NCBI GenBank assembly: GCA_038373885.1
Contig: JAWZYV010012274.1
Span: 62,001 to 126,000, forward strand
Length of the DNA: 64,000 bases
Reading direction: 5' to 3'
From: Cheiracanthium punctorium
Lineage: Eukaryota > Arthropoda > Arachnida > Araneae > Cheiracanthiidae
Below the pieces are notes generated by a model. It saw only the letters and a program-made list of their open reading frames with translations. It was not told the origin of the DNA and ran no database searches. Shown in pieces: positions 1-9,722 of this stretch (the first letter of the stretch is position 1; each line of letters starts with the position of its first letter). Both the position numbers and the translations under genes were made by a program.

Positions 1-509
1 ATTTATGTTCAAAGAAAATTTTAGAAATGTTTACTTATTTTACGTAGTAAGTTTAATAAAACTTTCTAGTGTTTAAAACATATATTTTTAATGATTTCCT
101 GCTTACTACAAAACACACATTCAGTCACAATGACCCTGAATGTTGGCTTTTCCTAAAAATTATTTTTTTTTTCCTCTAGTGCTTAAAATGTCCAAAACCT
201 TAAAATGAATAAATATACTATATATGCACTTGTTTTATACAATTTTCTGGAATAAAAGAAATAAGCACTTTTATGACAGTTTTCTTGAAAATAATACGAC
301 GGTTAAGGGGTTATAACGAAAATAAGACTTGTTAAAATTAGCATTTGCAGCAATCGCAGTATACTGTTAATTTAGAGTTATTAATATTTCCATGAACTGT
401 ATTACATGATGATCACGGTATCCAACTTCCCAGATATTTTGATCTGGAGTACAGTTCATTTCAAAAGATACCGTAAGATACTTTCCACTTCATCATACCA
501 ATGTTTTAA
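1..509. other. Gene-free AT-rich flank
   Basis: No coding signal, repeat or regulatory motif that I can support. Confidence 0.6.
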
Positions 510-672
510 CCCTTTAAGGCGCAACCCTTTCACAATGCTGAAAATAGGGCAGCCGTTACCATCGCTCGACTTAACTACCAGCAAGATGGCGGACGATCGA
601 AACGTTCATCGCATGCCACAGATCTAGAGACCCTTTTTTGACGACAGCTGGCCGTGCCGCACAGCCTGCTGT
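510..672 (-). mobile_element. Truncated copy of the palindromic TTAA element (single arm)
   Basis: After TTAA (506-509) it starts CCCTTTAAGGCGCAACCC and continues with the CAATGCTGAAAA...GATGGCGGACGATCG arm seen in full at 6 kb and 19 kb. It stops just past the loop (GCCGTGCCGCAC), so only one arm remains, in reverse orientation relative to the full copies. Confidence 0.8.
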
Positions 673-1895
673 TACTTAATTACCTTATAACTTATCCAGA
701 GTGAAAAAGAACTTCGGGGAAGGCTCAGAAGGTGGGAAACAAAGAAGTTTTCACAAAAAACTTGCTTATTGACATCTAATGAACGAGCATCCAAATTTCC
801 TAGGTGTCCAAGGCCTTCATGAACAGACCCATTGCTAAAGCTTTTTTAAGGGGGTGGCGTGGAGAAATTTTCTAACTATCAAATCAAATATCGGTTTTTC
901 CCAACTTATTTTGCCAACTGGGTTAGTGTGAGTTTGCCAAATCTACCAAGAATAGAAACGATATACCCTGAAAGCCTACCCAGCAAGCACACATAGGTTC
1001 TCTGAACGTTAATAGACATTCAGAGAACCTGTGTGTGTTTGCTGGGTAGTGAGTGGAAAAGCTTAGTTGGACAGCTCTGATTTTTGAAGTCTTTTCGTTT
1101 CTCGGAGCTGAAAACAATGCAGAAGGGAGTATTTTTATTGGGCTTTAATGGCTTTTTACGAACACGGCCATTTTCCCTCTTGCAGGCATGTGCTTCCAGC
1201 AAAGATTTCAGAAAAGTTCTGACTTGGTCACACTTAATTAATTTTCAAGCATGGAAATCTCTTGCGCGTTTATGGCTGTTTGGTCAGATTTTCCAGTATT
1301 TTTCCATTTTTAGGCTAATACTTTTGTGCAAACTAATATTGGTCGAGCTTCGCAGCTAGTCCTAACAATACACGTCATAGAAGCTAACACTTTATTTCTA
1401 TCACTTAACGTTACATTACCAAAGAGTCGGACACGGAGTCGGGGCTAACCAATCTTATTTCAGTCGGAATCTAGTGAGTCAGTGGCTTTCGTTCCCATTG
1501 GGATGCTCCTCTTCTTCAAACGTGAGATCCCGTGGAATTGAATTAATTATAGAGGAGAGGAGGGTATTATGGAATAGTCGGGGAAATATATATAGAATAC
1601 CGAGGTTTCGGCTCTGTTAGCTGCTGTTGTCAAATGAGAATAACACGAAGTACTCAAGAAAGATTCCAGATCACAAAGCAGTGAGAGTGGACCCCTTGTT
1701 GTTGCCGTACCACTCTCTACAGAACAAAGTGTGTTTTGTGATTTTCAAGAGTTTTGGCAGATAAGTTTTCAAACATTTTAACATAGTAGTATACACGTGA
1801 CTTGAACACTGATGTTATGCATAATGTACGCTAAAAGAATTATAGTTTGCGTTGTTGTTTTTTTTAGCTGACAGTGTTTTGTCCTCAGTTTAAAG
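673..1895. other. Gene-free region upstream
   Basis: Apart from the 976-1049 hairpin, nothing recognisable. A GGAGAGGAGG-type purine run lies near 1552-1565. Confidence 0.55.
976..1049. repeat. Hairpin-forming inverted repeat
   Basis: CTACCCAGCAAGCACACA...GGTTCTCTGAACGTT pairs with ACATTCAGAGAACC...GTTTGCTGGGTAG across a very short loop, giving arms of about 35 bp with few mismatches. A diverged relative of one arm is near 6923-6953 (CCCGAGCAGCACACACGGGT), so it may be a tiny MITE. Confidence 0.75.
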
Positions 1896-2223
1896 CAGCG
1901 TTTCTCAACCTGTGGGGCGCGACCCCCAAGGGGGCGCAGATCGTTTGCAGAGGGGGCGCGAGATAAACCAAAGAGCAAGTAGTGATGCATGTTTTTTTAA
2001 AAAATCATCTTATTTATTCTCATTTTTGCTCAAAAATGTATTCATTTTCGTTTAAAATGTTCATTCAAACTTTACTGATAACATAATTTTGTAGAAAATT
2101 CGACTAAATGTTCATTGTTAAAAATTAAAAAACAATGTATGCTGAAAAATGTGAGGGGGGGGGGCGCCACCGTAAGTTAGCCTCTCTTGGGGGGACGGGA
2201 CGTTAAAAGGTTGAGAACTGCTG
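1896..2223. mobile_element. hAT-like MITE with perfect 8-bp TSD
   Basis: Ends CAGCGTTTCTCAACC and (reverse) CAGCAGTTCTCAACC, 13 of 15 identical. They are flanked by the perfect 8-bp duplication GTTTAAAG (1888-1895 and 2224-2231). Inside the ends are GC-rich GGGGCGCGACCCCC-type sequences, as in hAT elements of the Charlie/SPIN type. At 328 bp it has no transposase. Confidence 0.92.
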
Positions 2224-2231
2224 GTTTAAAG

Positions 2232-2958
2232 GTTCATTTTCCTAGATGGCTTGTCGGATATTATGGAATACTAGGTAACGTAACTAACGTTACCTAGTTA
2301 TTCTAATCTAGATAATCAACATAATCTAAAAACAAAAGCGAAAAAACATTATTTCTTTCATGTCTATTAAATTATATACATTTTTATGCGCTCCATTTAA
2401 ACTTATTTAATTTGATATTAAGATAGGATACTTGAAACAATTATGCAGATTTTCTGAAATGTAAAAAGAATTTTTTAATATAAGGATTATAATGAAAAAT
2501 GCACATTTTGGAACGTAATTACGAAATTCCTGATTCTATGGAAACTATTAAACTATTGAGTAGTATTTTTTAACGCCCTCCCCCCCCCCCCCCCACGTCC
2601 CAACGAATCATTAGAGCTCCCTCAAAATTTTTTACAATTCGGCGCCAGGGTGCACCGCTGCTTTTCACAACTTCTCCAGATAAACTTCTGGCTATGTTTG
2701 CGACAAAAGATAACAGCGCAGAAAGGTTCTTCGATTTCATGACTTACATTTGACTTTGTATGTCGAGACCTTTCACCGAAATATCCCATCAATCACCCAC
2801 GTCAGACAATCAGAATATCAGAACTTAAGGAATTTAGCCGTATTCTTCCTGTTTGAAGCTATTTCTGCTTTTCTAGCCATTTTAAACGTCGTTAGTCATA
2901 AATCCATTCCGCTTGTTCGTGTCTGTAATTCTTCATTTGCATCATTAAATGTTATTTA
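2232..2958. other. Gene-free region
   Basis: AT-rich, with a C homopolymer of 14 or more at about 2580. No coding signal. Confidence 0.5.
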
Positions 2959-3966
2959 CAGTGGCGGCTCGTGGGATACAGCAAGTACAGCCGGGCTGCA
3001 CTTGAAATTATCAGCACATACTTTAAAATAATTTATTCTACTAATTTTCCTAAATTCAGATTAGAATTGTGGAATTCCTACGGTAAATTAAAAAAATCTC
3101 CGAAAAAAATCAAGCAAAAATAAACGTATTGTGGCCGGATCGCTCATTCAGAAAAAAAGCACTTAAATCTTCCCGCAATTCAATTGGGAAAATCTTTGGT
3201 TCAGCTCAGAGCGCTGAAAAGAAAATTGGCAGCACCGTTGCCATGACAACGACTACGTCAGCAGCCTCTCCGGCATAGGGAGTATGCAGCTGATACAGCC
3301 GATGGAAGATTTTCTAACGGCGGCTGAACTTGAGAACTCGACTAACTGATTCGCTCGGACGAGAAGTGAGGGAGGGGGTAAGGAGAATATATGTTTGGAA
3401 AACTCTGGACTTTATATTGCTGAATTTATCAAGAAGGTAAGCCTGAATAGACGCTTATGAATGGACAATTAAACATCAAAGCAGTATTGTTTTTAAGTAA
3501 GCAAGAACTGGCATTTAGAGTACATGGCGAGCGAGAAAATTCTTTAAACATGGGAAATTTTAAAGAGCATTTAAAATTATTGATATCTGAATTAAAACAA
3601 CGCCTTTTTATGGGGACATCACTGACCTATTCGCATGTTTAAAAGAAAGGAGGATTGATTTGACTTATAAAAAATAAGTAAGTTTTCTTTTTTTTTTCTT
3701 TTCTTCTCAAGTTATCGTTACAAAAGAAAATTCTAAGGAAACTTCGAATCAGACACGGATTAATGCAATTTTGAGGATAAGAGCTGCTGTTTGAAATTTA
3801 TGTCCATTTTATGGAAGTAAAATAGGATCTCTGACATTTTTTATGTAATTTCTTTTTTCTTTTTTTTTTTTCTTTTTTTACAAAGATTTTCCAATCCTCT
3901 CCGGAGGAAAGGGGGGGGTCTTATGCTTCCGGCTGCACTAACATTTTTGACCACGGGCCGCCACTG
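2959..3966. mobile_element. hAT-like non-autonomous element, about 1 kb
   Basis: Ends are CAGTGGCGGCTCGTGG and (reverse) CAGTGGCGGCCCGTGG, 15 of 16 identical. Flanking octamers GTTATTTA and AAGTATAG do not match, so the target duplication is lost or the ends come from different copies. No transposase frame is seen. Confidence 0.7.
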
Positions 3967-4169
3967 AAGTATAGTTAGTTTTTCAGTGGTTTAAACCACC
4001 CATTCCATATTGTACTCCATTCGTAACTTTTTTTTTAGATAATTTTTTCTATAGTAACAAAATCAGTTGTGTTTTTCTTTACAGGTGACATTTCATTAAA
4101 ATTAGTTATAGTATGTACTCATGATGATTCTGAGGATTTTATTCAAAAACCTGTAAAGTTATAATTAGA

Positions 4170-4296
4170 AATGTAAATGGATGTATATGTTAATCTTCTA
4201 ACTAACCGCCCCCACAGACAAACTAACCACTGCCCCCCCCCAACCGACAAACTAATCACCATCCACTTACGACAAAATTGCATTAATCCGCCGCTG
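4170..4296. mobile_element. 5'-truncated CAGGGGCGGATTA MITE
   Basis: AATGGATGTATATGTTAATC...ACTAACCGCCCCC...TAATCCGCCGCTG is the right part of the family found whole at 14659 and 18324. The left terminus is missing. Confidence 0.7.
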
Positions 4297-4554
4297 AGTG
4301 TGTTTATGTCAAATAATTAGCTAGTATTAGGATGATTCACTGGTTGCAAAACACTTAGGAGCACTCAAAGTGATGTACGATACCAATTACGTACATCACT
4401 TTGATCATTCATTGAATAATCTACGAAACTCTAAGCAAATATAGAGATTCATGAGTTATTCAATTTGTCAGCCTGATTTAAAATGGTGTTTTATGAATAT
4501 CAGAAATATTTCTTATACCCTGAAGTTTAAAGTATTAATTCGCAATCATTAAAT

Positions 4555-4726
4555 ATATGCACACACACACACACACACATATATATACGCAATATACGAC
4601 TATATATAATTAATATGCAGAACACGAGCAAAATTATTGTAAAAATGACATATCCCTACAGGAAAACTGATTATATATATATATATAATGTGTGTGTGTG
4701 TGTGTGTGTGTATGTGTGTATATATA

Positions 4727-4758
<32 letters not shown>
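4555..4758. repeat. Compound (AC)n / (TA)n / (GT)n microsatellite
   Basis: CA dinucleotide run near 4559-4580, TA runs near 4670-4688, GT runs near 4690-4735, then TA to 4758. It borders directly on a CAGGGTGTCCC element that appears to have landed in TA-rich DNA. Confidence 0.9.
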
Positions 4759-5474
4759 CAGGGTGTCCCAAAAAGGTGGTGACGGGCTTTAATTCTTTAT
4801 CTATTAGAGATAAGCTGGCAATGTAAATTGAAAAAAATGTTCAAAATAAGATTCCGTTCAGAGAAAATTTCTCTCGTTCATTTGCAACAAGTTGCCTTTT
4901 TTAATTTGTATACCACCCCCGTGCAAAAAAAAATTCCCAATTAGGAAAATGTGTCCCATACACTCATGAGGTGATCTATCAAACTTCAGCCTTTCATCAT
5001 ACAACGTCGCAGAGATATCTTTAAAGAAAGAGGATCGGGGACTAACACGATTTTGCATGCAAACGTTTATTGGTAGAGTGGAAAAAATTATTTTCTTTCG
5101 TGATTTCTGTAAGACCCTTGAAATGCGATTATTGGGCGTGATTCTTTCCTTTCGAGAGCCATTAAAAAGTGGTTTAAGTCAGCGTTATATTTATCTTCAT
5201 CATATCCCTGACACTTTTAAGGATATAATTCTCTAATTTTGTATGACACTTCATGAGTGTACGTGGCACATTTTACTAATTGAGATTTTTTTTTTTTTTT
5301 GTACGAGGGTCGTCTACAAATTTTAAAAATGTACCTTTTTGAAAATTAACGATAGGAGTTTTTTCGTAGCGTTACCTTTTTTTTTCGACCTTATTTTGAA
5401 CATTTTTTCAATTTACATTACCCACTTATCTGTAATAAAGGAATAAAACCCGTTACAACCTGTTTTAGGACACC

Positions 5475-5477
<3 letters not shown>
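4759..5477. mobile_element. CAGGGTGTCCC fold-back element, copy A
   Basis: Long inverted ends: left CAGGGTGTCCCAAAAAGG...GGTGACGGGCTTTAATTC, right reversed CAGGGTGTCCTAAAACAGG...GTAACGGGTTTTATTCC. Terminal arms are at least 85 bp. Flanked by (TA)n on both sides, consistent with TA target use. Interior fragments (GTGGTTTAAGTCAGC, CATTTTACTAATTG) recur in reverse elsewhere in the same copy. No transposase is seen. Confidence 0.8.
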
Positions 5478-5534
<57 letters not shown>

Positions 5535-5555
5535 GTATATATATGTACATGTAAC
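5478..5555. repeat. (TA)n microsatellite
   Basis: Near-perfect TA tract interrupted by TATG units. Confidence 0.9.
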
Positions 5556-5559
5556 CGGC

Positions 5560-6722
5560 TATATTAGAGATAAGTGGCAGTATAATCTGTTAGAAATAAG
5601 TGGCAGTGCCAGTTGAAAAAAATGTTCAAAGTTAGGTCGGGAATAAGACTCCGTTAATAAAAAAATACTTTCGTTCATTTACAAAAAGTTATACTTTTTA
5701 AATTTGTATACGCCCCCTGTACAAAAACAATTACCAGTTAGTAAAATGTGCCCCGTGCACTCCTGAGGTGACTTACAAAATTTCAGAATTACACCTTAAA
5801 ATGTCTCAGAGATATGAAGATAATTATAACGCTGACTTAAACCACTTTTCCATGTCTCGAAGAGAAAAAAATCCTGTCGAATGATCGCATTTCAAAGCTC
5901 GATCAGAAATTACGAAAGAAAATCTTTTTTTCCACTCTAGCAATAAACGTTTACATTCAAAATCATGTATAGTCACCAATTATCTTTCTTTAATCTTTTA
6001 ACGCACAATTTTCCCGCTCTGGGAACACCAAACTCTGACGTTTTGACTGTTGCCAGTCACGAAGTGATTGATTTCCATAAAAACAGTGACATGATTTGAT
6101 TTCCATAAAAATAGTTGTGGGTGACATAGCTCCACGAGAATCCTTTACTTCTTAGCACGTCATTTCCCGTAAAAAAATTTGTGTCACGGTTATTTTTAAC
6201 AGCACTGACATCTGCTGAAGAACGGAAGAATGCCAAAACAGCTGGATAGATTGCCCAATGCTGAAAAAAGGACAGCCGTTGCCATCGCTCGACTTAACTA
6301 CCAGCAAGATGGCGGACGATCGAAACGTTCATCGCGTGCCACAGATCGAGAGACACTTTTTTGACGCAGCTGGCTATGCCCGCGCACAGCCAGCTGCGTC
6401 AAAAAAGGGTCTCTCGATCTGTGGCACGCGATGAACGTTTCGATCGTCCGCCATCTTGCTGGTAGTTAAGTCGAGCGATGGCAACGGCTGTCCTTTTTTC
6501 AGCATTGGGAAAGGCTTGCGCCTCAAAGGGTTCAAGATATCTTGTATGACGAAAGGCTCAAGTTAGGTACCTTACCTCATTAGTATATGGGGCACGTTTT
6601 ACTCATTGGGAATGTTCTTGTACGGGGGTTGTATACAAATTTAAAAAGTGTAAATTTTTTAAATGAACTAGAGGGATTTTTTCTTAACGGAGTCTTATTT
6701 CCGACCTTATTTTAAACATTAG
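5560..6722. mobile_element. Diverged CAGGGTGTCCC-family copy, split by a TTAA element
   Basis: GATAAGTGGCAGT...GTTGAAAAAAATGTTC at the left and TCCGACCTTATTTTAAACAT at the right match copy A, but both extreme ends are lost. The TTAA element (5994-6530) sits in the middle, so this copy is older than that insertion. Confidence 0.65.
5994..6530. mobile_element. TTAA-flanked palindromic element, copy 1
   Basis: TTAA at 5990-5993 on the left and TTCA (one change) on the right. The right end reversed reads CCCTTTGAGGCGCAAGCC. The core 6254-6509 is an almost perfect hairpin: arms of about 122 bp around a 12-nt loop, with one mismatch noticed. CCCTTT ends and TTAA targets suggest mobilisation by a piggyBac-type transposase (inference). 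Confidence 0.82.
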
Positions 6723-6730
6723 AGTGAGGG

Positions 6731-9273
6731 AGCTAGAGAAAGGAAGAAATACACACAAACATTTATATATCTGTCAAATATCCACTTTGTCTTGTGTTAC
6801 TGATTTTACGTTCTTTTCTTGCATACACGTATATGATTTTTTGGCTCTTTTGAGTTCCTACTTCTTTCCTTTTACATAATTTTGCTATTTTCTGAGTGTA
6901 CTGATTTTAGTGCTTAGTCTATACCCGAGCAGCACACACGGGTTCTCTGGTCAATGATCACATGCTTTATATTATGCAAAACACGTAACGTAATTCATGA
7001 TCACTCAATCATAGAGTCACTCTGTACTATTTTTTACATTTCAAACAAAAATTTATATTATAAACTTTTCTGGATAAATCTTATAAATATTTCATAAATA
7101 GTTAATAATAAATAAACATACAGATGAATTCTAATTGTGAATAAGAAACATAGAGGAATAGCTTGGCGGCTGATTCTCTCAAATTTGGATTTTTCGTAAC
7201 AGAATGGTAGTAATGTGGATTTTTTTTTTTTTTTTTGTTAAAAAAGAAAAAAAACCTGTCTTTTGAGCTCCCACCGAACTTCTGGAACTATCTGGCTACG
7301 TGGCTTTTAAATAGTTTTGGCCAACTTTTTTGTGCATTTCGTCACTACGTGTCGTCATAAATGAAATTTTTGGTGGAAAATAAAATATAGCAGCTCATGT
7401 TAACTAATGCAAAAATGTCGGGACTGGGGAAATATATGCAGATATTCCCCTTCCCCAGTAACACCACTGTAATGTATATGCTGCATTTACAACTGAAATT
7501 CAAAACTGAATTGAAGATGTCAAAACTAACTATATTTATCGTCGTAAAGTCTAAGCTCATATAGATAAAGCAGGAAGTCTTGTATGTCTATAAAAATTTG
7601 ACACTAATACATGAAAAGATGCAGATTTATTTATTTATTTATTTATTTGAGAAAGTTTTAAAATATGAAAATCCGTTCACTCCTAGTAAAAAAAAACTAC
7701 ACAATATAGGGTTTTTTTTTGGATGGCTGACTTCATGTCAAGACTTTTAAGTTGCTCTAGATTAATGAGTTTTGTTGTTAATACAGGCATTATCGGGAAA
7801 CTAAATTCGCAATATTTCCGACTTCAATAATTTAATTAACTAACTGTGTCACGAAAGTTAAATAACGAGTAAAAAAGTTTGGCAAACTTTGAGACTCAGA
7901 ATAGCTGAGAATAACCTCCAAAACATTCTTATTTTAATTAAATTTCATTAAGTTTGGAAATTAACTTGGCTACCATTGCATTTCATTTTTACAATGGCCA
8001 TAAGGCAGGAATGGAGTGGGTTTTTTATTCCAATAGTTTGGGTTCTGTAAACTAAATTTTAAGAAAGTATTGAAAGAACTGAGAAATGCAGCTAATCTAC
8101 AGCAGGTGCGTGTTAAAAACTTTTACTCTGCGTTCTTTAAATTGAACAATAAAAATTACATCAGAAGTAAACGGTTCTAAGGGTTAGTGTGGGCACATGA
8201 TGGAGGAGCTAATGTCGACAGGTCTAGACTAGTCTCATTCAGTCTTAAAAAAGAGGTAGAAAAGTAAATTATAAAACTTTATAGATCTTGTAAAACTTGG
8301 TGATGTGATAAATGAGTTTAGAGAAGATTCCTTCTCCTTGTATTTTAAGATGTTTTAAAAGAATCTTTAGTGATTTTTTTAATGAAGTGTAAATATTAAT
8401 TTTCAGCGAATTCAATTGTTTTCAAACTTTTCAACTATTAATTTGAACATTCATTTCGTCATGTCTTTAAGTCATTTTGGTAGTTGTTCTGCCTTCAGTG
8501 CAATTGAAGAAAATTACAGATTTTAAGGCAATTTAAAAAATCATCATCAACCAAAAGTACTTTCATACTTGGATAAAAAGTCATTTATATAAAAGTGCTA
8601 ACGAATTTGGATTGCAATAATTGTTTGAGATTTTATCTATAGGTTATTTATATAATGACTGTCTACTATTTATGTAAGTTATGGCCTTCTTGTTTTAGAA
8701 AAATGCCAAGGAGTTCATAAACATTACTAAACAAGAAAAATTTTTAAATGAAAAAAAAAAGGAAGAAAAGGAACTGGGGCACGAGTTTTATGTTTAAGAG
8801 GACAGTATAAGTACTCTTAGCCACAGTAAGCGTCCTCAGTTGAGAAAACCCGGTTTACTTAGGTGGTTTTAACTTGGTGTCGTGTTCAGTAACACATCTC
8901 ACGTTTGACACCCGAAAATTTCAAAGAAAGATAATTATTCGAACTTTCACTGCTTTCTTCAACAAAAGATAATTTCTAAGCAGTGAAGTTATAAATTTTA
9001 TTGAACACAACCCATAATATGCGAACATTCCCCTCTCAGTTTTTAAAATTCCCCGCGATATCAATGCAAGGGATTTTCCACGCGGCGCGTAATCCCTTCG
9101 ATAAATAATATCAAGGCCGACGAAAATAGCCCGCGACTTTTCTCTCTTTAGTTGCATTTTCGCCGGCTGGGTTAGGATTAAAATTTGTTTACTGAAACAT
9201 AATGCGCTCCCAAATTACTACTTAGCCGTATACCGCAAGTTTTATTTGGTGATTTAATTTCATAGAAAAAAAA
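6731..9273. other. Upstream flank of SVEP1; no gene recognised
   Basis: A (TTTA)n run lies at 7621-7650 and a 17-T run near 7220. The core promoter, if here, is not evident. Candidate arthropod initiator-like TCAGT occurs at 8837 and 8886, but such motifs are too common to call. Confidence 0.5.
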
Positions 9274-9722
9274 ATGCCGCTAGGAAAGTTTTCAAGAACT
9301 GTTTGTGTATTTTTCTTGCTTGTGATTGTAAGTAAAGCTAAAGCAGTTGAACTAGAAGATGAAAAGCTCAAAACGTTTTTGGGAACTCTGGAAAAGTACG
9401 AAAATACTAAAAATGATGTTGTATTTCTGCTCGACGAGTCTGGAAGTATCGGAGTTGATAAATTCCCAGAAGTAAAATTGTTTACGGAGTTAATAGCTCG
9501 ACGGTTATCCGTATCATCAGAATTCAGCAGGGTAGCTGTCGTCACTTTTGCTACAGAGCCCATAATTCACATTAATCACATTGAAAATCCGGATGGAAAT
9601 AATATGTGTTCACTCATTAAGAAAATCCGTGATATTGGTTATGTAGGAGAATGGACTCATACCGACAAGGCAATGAGAAAGGCCGAAAGTATACTGGCTC
9701 ACGCACGGCCCGATTCCAACAA
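9274..9722 (+). CDS. SVEP1: SVEP1 exon 1: signal peptide and first half of VWA
   Basis: Residues 1-149 plus two bases. The ATG at 9274 is preceded by an in-frame TGA at 9250. Residues 1-24 form a signal peptide: basic start, hydrophobic run [10 protein letters not shown], and an AKA-like cleavage site before VELED. The VWA domain starts near residue 48 ([13 protein letters not shown]). The MIDAS DxSxS motif is D54-S56-S58, and the WTHT segment (T128/T130) supplies the MIDAS threonine. The donor is GTAAGG at 9723, phase 2. A TTTCATAG just before the poly-A run at 9266 could instead be an acceptor for an upstream 5' UTR exon; this cannot be decided from sequence alone. Confidence 0.9.

Noticed and set aside
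8800..9273. Core promoter and transcription start of SVEP1
   Set aside because: No TATA box, initiator plus DPE pair or other convincing combination could be fixed; upstream 5' UTR exons remain possible.
9222..9563. 113-codon open frame on the minus strand
   Set aside because: Antisense shadow of SVEP1 exon 1, which has a clear VWA translation on the plus strand.
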